A stretch of 64,000 nt of DNA from JABCYV01 sp963696025 (GCA_963696025.1 CAVOII010000015.1:62001-126000); one strand, 5' to 3'; shown: positions 34,270 through 43,456, counted from the first letter of the stretch. Notes: generated by a model from the sequence alone, not told the origin. Numbers and translations: made by a program.

Positions 34270-35427
34270 CTACCGACTAACGCTAGGCTGTTGTTGGGTC
34301 ATGCAGTGAATCGTGCCGAAGCCCCAGACCAAGTCTCGGCAATAGATACCCACGACTTCGCGGTTGGGAAAAAGATCGGCGAGGATATCGAGAGCGAAAC
34401 GGTCGTTGGGATCGTTAAAGACAGGAACCAGGACGACGCCATTGGCGATGTAGAAGTTGGCGTAGCTAGCCGGCAAACGGCGGCTTTCGAAAATCACGGG
34501 TGTAGGCATGGGAAGTTCGACGACGGCGAGCGGTTTGCCGTGTTGCGTCGTTGCAGAGCGCAAGCGGCGGATATTCTCTCGTAGTGGCGCGTAGTTGGCG
34601 TCGTTGGGATCGGACTCGACCGCGGTTACTACCGTGTCTGGAGTCACAAAGCGGGTGAGGTCGTCGACGTGACCATGAGTGTCGTCTCCGGCGATGCCGG
34701 AACCCAGCCAGATTACGTTGCTGATTCCCAAGTAATCCTGAAAGACCTTTTCATAGACACGGCGGGTCATAACGGGATTGCGCTGCTGGACTTTGCTGAG
34801 CAGGCATTCTTCCGTGGTCAGCAGAGTGCCTTGACCGTTGACGTCGATGGAACCGCCTTCGAGTACGACGCGCTGCTTTCCCTTCATTGGCCGAAGTTCG
34901 CACGAGTGGACCGCCTTAGCCATGCGGCTGCCGATTTTGTCGTCGAGTTGATAGTTCGAGTATTTGGCCCAGGCGTTGAAGCGCCATTTGATAGCAGTCA
35001 GAGCCTCAGGGGCTACGGCCTCAATCTTTCTGCGGGGCTTTTCGGCACGACTGAAGTCGTGCCCTTCCCGATTTTCGCGGGCGATGGCGCCCGCACCACA
35101 TTTTACGAAGGTGCAGCCGGAGTCGCGGGTCCAGACGCGATTGGTGGGCCAGCGATGGAAGCGGACATTGTCACTCCACGAGTTCGCACGATCGAGAGTT
35201 TTGCGAGCGCGCCTTTCGGAAGCGGCGTCAGCGACGATCAACTCCACGCGCTCATGGCGGGAAAGATAACGGATGATTTCGGCGTACACCCAGGGGATGG
35301 GTTCGAACTTGCCGGGCCAGTCATCACGGTAGTGGGGCCATGCCAGCCAGGTGGCGTCGTGCGCCTCCCATTCGGCGGGCATGCGGAGATCGACGGCGTC
35401 CATTGCGGGCGGAGTCCTCCGGCTCAT
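34270..35427 (-). CDS. aguA: agmatine deiminase
   Basis: The 385-residue guanidine-modifying enzyme has MPAEWEAHDATWLAWPHYRD at the N-terminus. GDDTHGHVDDLTRFV and GFGTIHCMTQQQP with Cys375 mark the active site of the agmatine deiminase/PPAD family. It converts agmatine to N-carbamoylputrescine. It is in a minus-strand group with a small membrane gene and aguB, its next pathway step. The overlap with the upstream membrane gene is one base. Confidence 0.93.
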   Translation of the reverse strand: MSRRTPPAMDAVDLRMPAEWEAHDATWLAWPHYRDDWPGKFEPIPWVYAEIIRYLSRHERVELIVADAASERRARKTLDRANSWSDNVRFHRWPTNRVWTRDSGCTFVKCGAGAIARENREGHDFSRAEKPRRKIEAVAPEALTAIKWRFNAWAKYSNYQLDDKIGSRMAKAVHSCELRPMKGKQRVVLEGGSIDVNGQGTLLTTEECLLSKVQQRNPVMTRRVYEKVFQDYLGISNVIWLGSGIAGDDTHGHVDDLTRFVTPDTVVTAVESDPNDANYAPLRENIRRLRSATTQHGKPLAVVELPMPTPVIFESRRLPASYANFYIANGVVLVPVFNDPNDRFALDILADLFPNREVVGIYCRDLVWGFGTIHCMTQQQPSVSR

Positions 35428-35633
35428 CAGGTGCGTGGGCCCTCGTCCTTCCTAGTTTTCCAGTTGCGCAGCAAGCCGATAATAAGCAGTGCTATGCCCA
35501 GAAGAAAAAGGAGGCGGAATCCGTCGATGGCCAATGCGAAGAAAAAGGTCTCGTCGGCCGCCCCGAGCAGATTCGTCAACAGAATTGGCCCTCCAAAGCC
35601 CAACAGTATCAGCACCAGGCCGAAAGGAACCAA
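35427..35633 (-). CDS. two-helix membrane protein between aguB and aguA
   Basis: The 68-residue product has two hydrophobic helices (PFGLVLILLGFGGPILLTNL and FRLLFLLGIALLIIGLL) and a basic C-terminal tail (RNWKTRKDEGPRT). Its stop shares a base with the aguA start, and it lies 39 bp after aguB, so it is part of the operon. No family recognised. A transport or anchoring role is possible but unproven. Confidence 0.65.
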   Translation of the reverse strand: MVPFGLVLILLGFGGPILLTNLLGAADETFFFALAIDGFRLLFLLGIALLIIGLLRNWKTRKDEGPRT

Positions 35634-35672
35634 TTTCGAGCCAGTGCGGAGAGTGGCAGTTATTGCGTGCGC

Positions 35673-36575
35673 CTAGTCGATCCACCGGTTGGTGATTGGT
35701 GCATAGCTGTCAATGCGACGGTCGCGCAGGAACGGCCAGTTGCGGCGGATGTCTTCGAGCGCGCACAGGTCGACTTCGCCAATCAGAATTTCTTCTTGGT
35801 CGTGGGAGGCTTCGGCGATCACACGGCCGAAAGGATCGCAGAGAAACGAACCGCCCCAGAACTCGAGGCCGGGGCCGGGAGCAGCGTTACCGCGAATATC
35901 GCCAGTTTCATGTCCGACCCGGTTGACCACCGCTACATACACTCCGTTGGCGATGGCGTGAGCGCGCTGAATGGTGCGCCAGGCGTCGTATTGGGCGGAA
36001 CCGACCTCGGCCTTTTCGGCAGGATGCCAGCCGATGGCGGTGGGATAAAAAAGAATCTGCGCGCCTTGGAGAGCAGTCAGACGGGCTCCCTCCGGATACC
36101 ACTGGTCCCAGCAAACGAGGGTTCCCACGCGACCAACGTCAGTGTCAAAAGCACGAAAACCGAGATCGCCAGGAGTGAAGTAATATTTTTCGTAGTAAAG
36201 AGGATCGTCGGGAATGTGCATTTTGCGGTAGAGACCGCGGATCGTGCCATCGGCGTCGAAGACGATTGCAGAATTGTGATACACGCCGGGTGCGCGCTTT
36301 TCAAACAGTGAGGCAATGAGGACGATGTGAAGTTCCTTGGTCAGAGCGGAAAGCGCCGTGGTCGTGGGACCGGGGATAGATTCGGCCAAATCGAACAAAG
36401 CAGTATCTTCACGCTGGCAGAAATACTGGGTCTGGAAGAGTTCCGGCAAACAGACGATCTGGGCGCCGTCCGCGGAAGCCTGACGCAGTTTGTCGCTAGC
36501 CCGTTGCAGATTTTCTTGAGGATCGGGCGTGGCTGACATCTGAATCAGTCCGACGCGGAATTTCTCAGGCGGCAC
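35673..36575 (-). CDS. aguB: N-carbamoylputrescine amidase
   Basis: The 300-residue nitrilase-superfamily enzyme has Glu45 (CLPELFQTQYF), Lys118 (YRKMHIPDDP) and Cys155 (LVCWDQWYPEGARL), the full catalytic triad. The IPDDPLYYEKYYFTPGDLG stretch is characteristic of N-carbamoylputrescine amidases. It yields putrescine, CO2 and ammonia. It is the first gene of the aguB-membrane protein-aguA group. Confidence 0.94.
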   Translation of the reverse strand: MPPEKFRVGLIQMSATPDPQENLQRASDKLRQASADGAQIVCLPELFQTQYFCQREDTALFDLAESIPGPTTTALSALTKELHIVLIASLFEKRAPGVYHNSAIVFDADGTIRGLYRKMHIPDDPLYYEKYYFTPGDLGFRAFDTDVGRVGTLVCWDQWYPEGARLTALQGAQILFYPTAIGWHPAEKAEVGSAQYDAWRTIQRAHAIANGVYVAVVNRVGHETGDIRGNAAPGPGLEFWGGSFLCDPFGRVIAEASHDQEEILIGEVDLCALEDIRRNWPFLRDRRIDSYAPITNRWID

Positions 36576-36694
36576 GATGAGAATCTCCTCCTGCGGAGAC
36601 GACGGAATAGAATATCAGTTCCCGGTTCTCAGTTGACGTAGCAATGGGTTGCTGCATTCTAGTAAAGTAAAGCCGCGAGACAGGGAGGTGCGAC

Positions 36695-37813
36695 TTGAAG
36701 CACGGTAACCACGACGGCGCCGGAATTGATCGCCAGTTACATAATCCGATCGAAGACAAACTTATTCCGCTCGAGCCTCTCGACCTCACTCGTGTGCACT
36801 CGATTGATGAACTGGTGCGCTCCATGTCCAAGACAGCTTTTACTGGCCGGCAGGTGGGCGAGGCGGCGGATGTGCTAGAAGCCATGGCTCGGGACAAGGA
36901 TTGTTTCGTCGTCATGACGCTAGCGGGGGCGATGACAGTAGCCAAGCAGGGACTGATTATATCGGAGCTTATCAATCGTGGAATCGTAAACGCCATTGTT
37001 TCGACGGGCGCCTTAATGGCGCATGGATTGGTGGAGGCGACGGGGCGCGCGCACTTTCGCTACAACCCAGACGTGCCGGACACTGAACTCTATGAGCAGG
37101 GCTATAACCGCGTCTACGACACACTAGAGCCGGAACAGAATCTAGATGACGTAGAAGAGGTGATGTCGGAAATATTGGATAGTTGGGACCACAATGAGGT
37201 GATGTGCTCATACAAGTTGAATCATGCCATCGGGCAGCATTTGGCCAAGCACGCCAAGGATCAGCGCGGCATTTTGAAATCAGCCTACGAAAAAGGAGTG
37301 CCGGTTTTTGTTCCTGCGTTCACGGATTCAGAATTGGGCCTGGACGTGGCTCTGGCGAACCGTCTGCGCGAATCCACCGGACGGCACAAAATACGATTTG
37401 ATCCCTTCGAAGACCTCGAGCACTTTGCTGCCACTCTGTTGCGGCAAACCCGGCTGGGCATCTTTACGATTGGAGGCGGCGTGCCCCGCAACTGGTCGCA
37501 GCAATTCGGTCCATTTGTGGAGCTGCGGCATCGACGGCTGGGCGAGAATATTCCGCTGAAGCGGTATCACTATGGAGTGCGGATTTGTCCCGAGCCAGTG
37601 TATTGGGGCGGGTTGTCCGGAAGCCCGTACAGCGAAGCGATTTCCTGGGGCAAATTCGTGCCTCCGGCTAAAGGAGGAAAATTCGGCGAAGTATTTTTGG
37701 ACGCCACTGTAGGGTTGCCGTTGATTGTGGCCGCGGTGCTGGAGCGGCTGGATAGAGATAAGGAGAAGGGAACCAACAAGGAGAAAAAAGAAAAGGCGGT
37801 GGCCCGGAAATAG
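36695..37813 (+). CDS. deoxyhypusine synthase-like enzyme
   Basis: The 372-residue protein starts at TTG 36695 after GGGAGG. It has FVVMTLAGAMTVAKQGLIIS, NAIVSTGALMAHGLVEATG and TIGGGVPRNWSQQF, motifs of the deoxyhypusine/homospermidine synthase fold, which uses spermidine or putrescine with NAD. Bacteria normally lack the eIF5A target, so a polyamine product such as homospermidine is more likely. It is divergent from aguB and convergent with the arginine decarboxylase, which supports a polyamine role. The last 25 residues are Lys/Glu-rich. Confidence 0.88.
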   Translation: MKHGNHDGAGIDRQLHNPIEDKLIPLEPLDLTRVHSIDELVRSMSKTAFTGRQVGEAADVLEAMARDKDCFVVMTLAGAMTVAKQGLIISELINRGIVNAIVSTGALMAHGLVEATGRAHFRYNPDVPDTELYEQGYNRVYDTLEPEQNLDDVEEVMSEILDSWDHNEVMCSYKLNHAIGQHLAKHAKDQRGILKSAYEKGVPVFVPAFTDSELGLDVALANRLRESTGRHKIRFDPFEDLEHFAATLLRQTRLGIFTIGGGVPRNWSQQFGPFVELRHRRLGENIPLKRYHYGVRICPEPVYWGGLSGSPYSEAISWGKFVPPAKGGKFGEVFLDATVGLPLIVAAVLERLDRDKEKGTNKEKKEKAVARK

Positions 37814-37829
37814 CTCTGTTCCGCAAATT

Positions 37830-38387
37830 TTAATCGAAGATTAAAACTGCGGAGGCGATCACCGTGGTCCATAGACCGCGCTTGTCACCTACGGCGGATT
37901 GCGTGACATTCGCGGTGCGCACGATCTTATTCGAGATGCGGTAGATTTCTTTCTTCTCATCCCACGAACGATCAGGATCAAACTCCACATTCAATGTTGT
38001 AGCTAGCATTTCTGCGGCCAGTTCTTCGGCGTAGTCTCCAGCGGCATCTTCGGTCTCGCCGAAGGAGTGGTGCTCGCTGAGATAGCCATAGGTATTTCGG
38101 TCAGCTGGAATGGCGACCCCGATGCTCGAGGCCAGCAAACGGTGCGGCTCGTGGGTGGAGTTCTCGGCCACGACGGAAAAGACCACCTCCCCCGGGCTCA
38201 GATATTTCAAACCCTGGGAGCGCGGGACTAGCTTGCATTGCGGGGGAAATATGGAAGAGACGCGGACCAAGTTCTGCGCGGCGATGCCAGCGTCACGCAA
38301 CGCCAGCTCGAAAGATGTGAGACGTTCCCTATGTTTGCCGACCCCCTTTGTAAAGAAAATCCGTTTGGGGACCATGTCTTTGGACAA
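37830..38387 (-). CDS. pdaD: pyruvoyl-dependent arginine decarboxylase
   Basis: The 185-residue proenzyme has RIFFTKGVGKHRERLTSFEL, VRVSSIFPPQC with the self-cleaving serine at 44/45, SPGEVVFSVVAENSTHEP and a C-terminal TANVTQSAVGDKRGLWTTV. Cleavage makes the pyruvoyl group on the larger chain. It decarboxylates arginine to agmatine, feeding aguA and aguB nearby. It ends 16 bp from the DHS-like gene, convergent. Confidence 0.93.
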   Translation of the reverse strand: MSKDMVPKRIFFTKGVGKHRERLTSFELALRDAGIAAQNLVRVSSIFPPQCKLVPRSQGLKYLSPGEVVFSVVAENSTHEPHRLLASSIGVAIPADRNTYGYLSEHHSFGETEDAAGDYAEELAAEMLATTLNVEFDPDRSWDEKKEIYRISNKIVRTANVTQSAVGDKRGLWTTVIASAVLIFD

Positions 38388-38490
38388 TTCGATTATCCTC
38401 CGCCGCGCTGTGGAATTTGGTCAAACATAACATAGCGACTCATGAACGGAATATGAAAATTGGGGTTCGGCGAGAAAAAAGAAGGTGGCA

Positions 38491-38510
38491 CGCGGGCTGA
38501 GAAACCCGCG
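38491..38510 (-). terminator. hairpin after the small secreted gene
   Basis: CGCGGG-N8-CCCGCG. On the minus strand it is followed by TGCCACCTTCTTTTTTCTC, a fair T-run, 43 bp after the stop at 38554. Confidence 0.5.
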
Positions 38511-38553
38511 CTTCCACGATGATGCCAACATCAACCTGATCCGCGCAGCAGCG

Positions 38554-38910
38554 TTACTTAGCGGGAGCCACCGAGCTGACTGCGATAATATCGCCGTCGG
38601 CTTTGCCCGTTACAGTTGCTTGCTGGGCTGCCAATTTGTCGAGTTGGCTGAGTACGTTTTTGTCGCTGCTATCGAGCGTGTACACCTTGTCGCCCACCAC
38701 CAAGGCGTATTTTGAGCCTTTGCTCACACAGGCGCGGAGGCAGCCAGCGTCATCGCCCGCCATCATATGCTTGGCGCCGCACATGGCGTCACTGACCTTG
38801 CCGGTGAAGGTCTGCGCTTTCCCGGCTGCGAAAGCGGATGAAAGGGTCAATCCGGCGCCCAGAAGCAGGGTCGCCAGCAAGAGTCCGAATTTGCGAACAG
38901 CTAAGCTCAT
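38554..38910 (-). CDS. small secreted protein with two-cysteine motif
   Basis: The 118-residue protein has a signal peptide (MSLAVRKFGLLLATLLLGAG ... AFA). The short conserved body has GKVSDAMCGAKHMMAG, CLRACVSKGSKYALVVGDKV and a C-terminal beta segment. Similar exported proteins with the SDAMCGxxH motif are common in acidobacteria, without known function. The cysteines could bind metal or form disulfides. Confidence 0.75.
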   Translation of the reverse strand: MSLAVRKFGLLLATLLLGAGLTLSSAFAAGKAQTFTGKVSDAMCGAKHMMAGDDAGCLRACVSKGSKYALVVGDKVYTLDSSDKNVLSQLDKLAAQQATVTGKADGDIIAVSSVAPAK

Positions 38911-39061
38911 GAATTTCTCCTGTGTGAAGCCGACTTTCAGTTAGATGCGAGCCTCAAGAATGCAGCTTCGCTCAATCATAAAAGACGGTTCGAACCGGAG
39001 TAAAGTTACTAGAATTCGGGGCAGTGAGTACACTTCGCTTTCGAATTGCTGTAGCGATCCC

Positions 39062-39128
39062 CGCGAGATTCCCTTCGACTTCAGGGAAGGCTCTCTCTCC
39101 GCCTGAAAAGCGGCTGCGCTCGGATGAC
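39062..39128 (+). repeat. REP-like dispersed repeat, copy B
   Basis: Begins CGCGAGATTCCCTTCGACTT, has an inserted segment, then CTCCGCCTGAAAAGCGGCTG and CGCTCGGATGAC. Confidence 0.65.
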
Positions 39129-39164
39129 ACTGGCAAGAATTGAAGAGGGTCATTGTCGCGAATT

Positions 39165-40481
39165 TCAGTGCTGATTCGGCTCGAAGCGCAGGGTTACGTC
39201 CACGCTCTTCTCTTTGTCTCTGTCGTTCAGCGATTCATTGATGGTGATTTTCCAATCTCCCAAGTCCTTTGCTGATTCTTTCAGGAAACGCTGAGGATAG
39301 CTGGAATCGTAGGGGTCGCCAGCGAGCAGCTTCCATGCCGTAAACAAACGGTTCGTCTCGCGTTTGTCCAAACCCCGAATATCCAGGTCACCCATGGTGA
39401 AGACATCGCCCTCCTTGATCTCAAGCAGGTATCTAACGGTGGATTGGGCGTCGTCCATTTCCGGGGTCGCTTGGATAGCGGCCGCCATGTAACCGCGGGT
39501 TCCGTAGAGTTTCTTAATGGCTTCGAGATCGTGATTGAGTTGGACCGCATTCGCGGGCTGGCGGGGCTGCTGATGGACCAACTCCCGGATTTTCTCGATA
39601 GGGAAGACTTTATTTCCGACCAATTGGATCTCAGTTGCTTTGTACTGTCGGCCGGGATCGACGTTGAAGGTGACGTCGACGAGAGTTTCCTGCGGCTTGT
39701 CCTGCACGACTCTAGTCTGAGCATCGGAGAAAGCAGCCTTCAAATATCCGCGCTCGAAATAAATGGGGAGGAGATCCTTATCGGATTGCATGCGAAGGGA
39801 AGAGCGGACAAAGTCCTGGCCAGAGATTTTCTTGGCGGCGGTTTGCAGCAAAGACAATTCGGCTGGACCAGCGCCGGTGAAATCGACGTTGCGAATGAGA
39901 ATACTGAGTCCGGTAACACTGAACACAAACGAATTGACGGGGCCGTCCTCCTTGGCGGCGCGGATATAGTCGACGTGGCCGTCGATCTTGTGCTCGATCA
40001 GCAGCGCCTGCAATGCGTTAGAGACCTGGTCCGCGAGGTCACCGGAGACGGGCAAATCGTGTTGAAAGAGCGGGACCTCAGCATGCAGGCCGTCGAGCAG
40101 TTCTTTGTTAGAGAACCACACAAAATTATCGAACTGGGCAGGAACGAACTTATCGCTGTCGGTGAGCTGCAATTCCACCCTGGTGCCTTCCGGGGAGAAC
40201 TGGAAGGCGTAGGCAACATCGCTGAACGAGCCAGTTTCTCCCATGTGCTGGCTGACGCGCTTGAAGTCGTCTTCGCTGACTGTTTGGCCGATTTGAAGGC
40301 CGCTGGCGGCGATGATGTCGTTGGGCGTGTAGCGCTTTGTGCCGGTCACTTTAATGGAAACCAGTTTGAAAGCCGAGGGCGGCAGGGGTTTGCGGGTTTG
40401 GGCTGGCAGGAGGGTCGCCAGCAAAAGTAAGAATGCAATAGGGATCGCGACTAAGGCCAATTGCGTTCTTCTGGAATTCAC
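39165..40481 (-). CDS. exported POTRA-repeat protein
   Basis: The 438-residue protein has a signal sequence (LALVAIPIAFLLLLATLLPA). Several POTRA-like repeats follow (FKLVSIKVTGTKRYTPNDII, ILIRNVDFTGAGPAELSLLQ, KATEIQLVGNKVFPIEKIRE, FTMGDLDIRGLDKRETNRLF). It has the periplasmic half of a BamA/TamA-type protein but no C-terminal beta-barrel. It probably binds substrates or partners in outer-membrane assembly. The barrel may be on another protein. Confidence 0.82.
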   Translation of the reverse strand: MNSRRTQLALVAIPIAFLLLLATLLPAQTRKPLPPSAFKLVSIKVTGTKRYTPNDIIAASGLQIGQTVSEDDFKRVSQHMGETGSFSDVAYAFQFSPEGTRVELQLTDSDKFVPAQFDNFVWFSNKELLDGLHAEVPLFQHDLPVSGDLADQVSNALQALLIEHKIDGHVDYIRAAKEDGPVNSFVFSVTGLSILIRNVDFTGAGPAELSLLQTAAKKISGQDFVRSSLRMQSDKDLLPIYFERGYLKAAFSDAQTRVVQDKPQETLVDVTFNVDPGRQYKATEIQLVGNKVFPIEKIRELVHQQPRQPANAVQLNHDLEAIKKLYGTRGYMAAAIQATPEMDDAQSTVRYLLEIKEGDVFTMGDLDIRGLDKRETNRLFTAWKLLAGDPYDSSYPQRFLKESAKDLGDWKITINESLNDRDKEKSVDVTLRFEPNQH

Positions 40482-40576
40482 GTACTGGAATTCTAACCCA
40501 GCAAGCCTTCGGCAGCATTACCCGCGACGCGGTAGCGTACATGTCCGGACGGGCAGGGTGCGGTAAAGAAGTGCAT

Positions 40577-40602
40577 AGATTCTTCGCTTCGCTCAAAATG
40601 AC
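40577..40602 (+). repeat. short REP-like repeat copy
   Basis: AGATTCTTCGCTTCGCTCAA plus AATGAC, a short variant of the dispersed repeat. Confidence 0.5.
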
Positions 40603-40619
40603 AAGGCTAAAGTCAGGCT

Positions 40620-41528
40620 TCAGCGTTTCGAAGTAACGGCGACGTCGCTGGTTTTGATTCTGACGGTGGCGTCAATGAAGGCCAGAGCAGCGCGGCTGAG
40701 GGCTTTGTCCTTGCGGAAGACGAGCGCGAGATCCCGACGAATTTGTGCATCGGAAAGGGAAATCGCGGCCAGCACCTTCGCTCGGACATCCTCCTGCACA
40801 TTAGAGCGGGCGATGAATCCTACGCCAACGTCCGCTGCCACAAAGCGCTTGAGCAGTTCGCTGGAATCCAGTTCCATGGCTAGTTGCGGTTTCAGTTTGC
40901 GCTCGTGAAAGAGTTCCTCGAGGGCGTCACGGGTATGTCCGGCTTTGGGTACAACCAGGGGGAACTTGGCGACCTCCGAGACTCCGGCCGACTTGAGTTT
41001 GGCTAGAGGATGCTGGGGCGGAGCGATGATGATCAGCTCATCGCGGTGAATCAGCACGACGGTGAGGCGGTTGTCGCTGACGGGGAGGGAAACTACGCCG
41101 AAGTCCACGGAGTTGTCGATCACCGATTCCAGAATCTTGCCGTAGTCGGCTCGTTTGATGTTGACGGCGACGTCGGGATATTGCCTTTTGAACTGGGCGA
41201 AGACCTCGGGAAGAATATGGAGGCAAGTGCCTTCGTTTGCGCCCACGATAATCTCGCCGCGGGGGACGCGTTCAGTCTCACCGATCGCAGCCAGAACCGC
41301 TTTACGAGCTTCAAGTGTCTCTTCGGCATATTTCTGTAAAATCTTGCCAGAGGCGGTGATGGAGACCTTTCCGCCCGATCGGTCCAATAGCCTGGCGCCG
41401 ATTTCCTCCTCGAGAGAACGAATCTGAGAGGAGATGGCCGGCTGGGTCCGAAAACGCCTGCCTGCGGCGCGAGAGAATGAACTCAAGCGGGCGACTTCGA
41501 GGAAAGTTTCTAGCTGGTCAAAGTCCAT
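40620..41528 (-). CDS. LysR-family transcriptional regulator
   Basis: The 302-residue protein has an N-terminal winged helix (MDFDQLETFLEVARLSSFSR, QPAISSQIRSLEEEIGARLL) and a type 2 periplasmic-binding-like effector domain (PRGEIIVGANEGTCLHILPE). The CysB/CbbR-like body is normal length. It is not next to a divergently read metabolic operon, so the regulon is not clear. Confidence 0.93.
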   Translation of the reverse strand: MDFDQLETFLEVARLSSFSRAAGRRFRTQPAISSQIRSLEEEIGARLLDRSGGKVSITASGKILQKYAEETLEARKAVLAAIGETERVPRGEIIVGANEGTCLHILPEVFAQFKRQYPDVAVNIKRADYGKILESVIDNSVDFGVVSLPVSDNRLTVVLIHRDELIIIAPPQHPLAKLKSAGVSEVAKFPLVVPKAGHTRDALEELFHERKLKPQLAMELDSSELLKRFVAADVGVGFIARSNVQEDVRAKVLAAISLSDAQIRRDLALVFRKDKALSRAALAFIDATVRIKTSDVAVTSKR

Positions 41529-41614
41529 CAGAGCAATTGCAGGTTATCAGTTCCCGGATCTCATTTTGCACAATACAACCCAACGGAACCAACAATTTAC
41601 TCTTGGATCAGCAC

Positions 41615-41941
41615 CTAGACCAGACCGCTGTTGATGTGGGAGGAGTGGGCGGAAGAGGGTAGTTTTGGCACTTTTTGCGAAGTCATCTCGCGAACCGGCT
41701 TGAATTCCTTGAATGTAACCAAGCCTTCGGTGATGGCACCGAGGCTGGAACTGGACCGCGCCAGCACCATCAATAGGTATTTTTGGGCTACAGGCCGGTC
41801 GGCAGGGTGGATCAGTTGCCACCACCGCCTCATGGACTCCTGAACCTCACTTTCCGTCTTTGAACCTTCTACCAGCGCGTCGATGAGCTTGTAGACTTTG
41901 CTTTTTACCGCCTGATAGGAGATGGAAACCTCCTGTGGCAT
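41615..41941 (-). CDS. hypothetical protein, 108 aa
   Basis: ATG 41941 (MPQEVSISYQAVKSKVYKLI) is preferred; GGGAG precedes it. The protein is helical, with ESMRRWWQLIHPADRPVAQK and YLLMVLARSSSSLGAITEGL. I do not recognise the family. An upstream TTG start (41986) would add 15 residues. Confidence 0.65.
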   Translation of the reverse strand: MPQEVSISYQAVKSKVYKLIDALVEGSKTESEVQESMRRWWQLIHPADRPVAQKYLLMVLARSSSSLGAITEGLVTFKEFKPVREMTSQKVPKLPSSAHSSHINSGLV

Positions 41942-42270
41942 GGTGGGCTCCCTGGTAATGAGTTCGGACAGCAATATATTCGCCAAACTGAAACTCTAGG
42001 CTGCGCTGAGACTTACCGAATCTACGCTGGAAGATGATTGCAGGTTTCTGAATTGCAGATATGGATTTTCGTAGAGACATATTAGAGACAATAGAATCGT
42101 AAACCTTCGAAGCTTTGCTGCGAATTGCGGGGGTCTGGTCGTAGGGTACAATGTGGCGCTCTTGAGGGTAAAGGCTGTCAGTGCGTCGGGGCGCTGCGAC
42201 ACCGGACGCGTGTCCGATAAAAACCGAGCCTGATTTCCCGAGTGACAAAAACCATTTTTGCGGAGGCCCC

Positions 42271-42834
42271 ATGAAGTGGCTGCTGTGGGTATCTTTATGT
42301 CTGGTGATGACGGGCGCGGCCCGAGCGCAGGAGCCGGCGGTCAGCCATACGCCGGAACGCATGTTTTTCCCGCATGACATGTTTTGGGGCTACGCGCAGT
42401 TCGACCTTGCCCCTCCGCATAACGAGATCGATCCCAATTTGTGCGCGGGAAACGCCGGCCAATACGGTGGCGCCAACGCACCCTGCAGTTTATTCGCCCG
42501 CTACATGCTCTCGGGCTATGTAGAAGTGCGGCCTTTTGGCCGAGGGCAATTTCGGCGATTCCTGTTGTTTGGCGAGCCCAGCTTTTTGTTCGGAAAGACC
42601 GTTCCGCAACAGCTGTACACCTGGTCGCCGGATGCGATTGGTATCGAGAAGTCCTGGGGTTTGGGAATCTACCTGGGAAAGGGTTTCGAGTTACGGGTGA
42701 CGCAGCACTTTCTGTTTACGCGCCTGGGGGCGCGTGACAAAAATCTGGGGCCGGCGGATCTGGGGTCAAACGGGCCGTGGGGAAGATACAATGCCATCGG
42801 AGTGAGGAAGTATTTTGGCACTCGGAGATATTAG
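42271..42834 (+). CDS. exported hypothetical protein, 187 aa
   Basis: ATG 42271 follows GCGGAGGCCCC. The signal peptide is MKWLLWVSLCLVMTGAARAQ. The mature part has aromatic-rich beta segments (MFWGYAQFDLAPPHNEIDPN, YVEVRPFGRGQFRRFLLFGE, LGKGFELRVTQHFLFTRLG) and ends in YNAIGVRKYFGTRRY, suggesting a small outer-membrane beta-barrel or lipid-associated protein. No family named. Confidence 0.75.
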   Translation: MKWLLWVSLCLVMTGAARAQEPAVSHTPERMFFPHDMFWGYAQFDLAPPHNEIDPNLCAGNAGQYGGANAPCSLFARYMLSGYVEVRPFGRGQFRRFLLFGEPSFLFGKTVPQQLYTWSPDAIGIEKSWGLGIYLGKGFELRVTQHFLFTRLGARDKNLGPADLGSNGPWGRYNAIGVRKYFGTRRY

Positions 42835-42900
42835 GTGTATTCGGCGCGGGCGTCCTGGTTGGAATAGAGAGTAGTGGCGCACACTTCCCGTATTGATGCG

Positions 42901-42972
42901 CGCGAGATCCCCTTCGAGTTCGCTCAGGGCAGGCTCTCGCTCCGCCTGAAAGACGGCTGCGCTCGGGATGAC
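42901..42972 (+). repeat. REP-like dispersed repeat, copy C
   Basis: CGCGAGATCCCCTTCGAGTT begins it; CTCCGCCTGAAAGACGGCTG and CGCTCGGGATGAC end it. Like copy B it has an extra CGAGTTCGCTCAGGGCAGG-type segment. Confidence 0.7.
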
Positions 42973-42991
42973 GGCCCGCAACGCTAAAGCC

Positions 42992-43360
42992 TCAGTGGTG
43001 CCAGCGACCCACGGCGACAAAGACTGCTAGTGCGAGCAGAGCGATCGGCGTCAATGGCGATTCGTGATGTCTGAGATGAAACAAAGTCGCGAGAAGCATG
43101 ATAGTCGCCAAGCCAATGGCGGCCCAGGCGGCGAGTGCCGGGTAAGTGCCCGTGGCCATGGACACGATCAACCCGAGACTTCCGGCCAACTCGCTCACGC
43201 CGATGAAAGTGAGCAGGCGCTTCGATAGACCGAGGCCGTGCGGTGAGTATTTCTTCTCGGCTGATTGTTTGAATTTTTCGTACGCGAAGACCTTCATTCC
43301 TCCCGCTCCGAGGAAGATGAGGCTGAGTAGTCCCTGCGCGATCCAGAATGCCATATTCAT
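42992..43360 (-). CDS. DoxX-family membrane protein
   Basis: ATG 43360 (MNMAFWIAQGLLSLIFLGAG) follows CAGGAGG. The 122-residue product has four helices with the DoxX signature GGMKVFAYEKFKQ and LTFIGVSELAGSLGLIV. It is divergent from an HxlR regulator that probably controls it. DoxX-like proteins are linked to redox stress or quinones; the role here is inferred. Confidence 0.88.
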   Translation of the reverse strand: MNMAFWIAQGLLSLIFLGAGGMKVFAYEKFKQSAEKKYSPHGLGLSKRLLTFIGVSELAGSLGLIVSMATGTYPALAAWAAIGLATIMLLATLFHLRHHESPLTPIALLALAVFVAVGRWHH

Positions 43361-43433
43361 CGGCTTTTCTTCCTCCTGATGACTACAATTTTGGCCCCGT
43401 CCTTGGTTCTCCTCTGGGTTGTAGTTCTCTTTT

Positions 43434-43456
43434 GTTACTAAGGCTAGAATAGTGAC
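43434..43456. promoter_or_regulatory. inverted repeat between doxX-like and hxlR genes
   Basis: GTTACTA (43434-43440) and TAGTGAC (43450-43456) form a 6-of-7 inverted repeat. A related GTAACT half-site follows at 43463. The position fits an HxlR operator controlling both divergent genes. Confidence 0.45.

Noticed and set aside
34669..35676. 335-codon plus-strand frame opposite aguA
   Set aside because: Antisense to the agmatine deiminase with its complete active site.
39444..40430. 328-codon plus-strand frame opposite the POTRA gene
   Set aside because: Antisense to a protein with clear signal peptide and POTRA repeats; no motif of its own.
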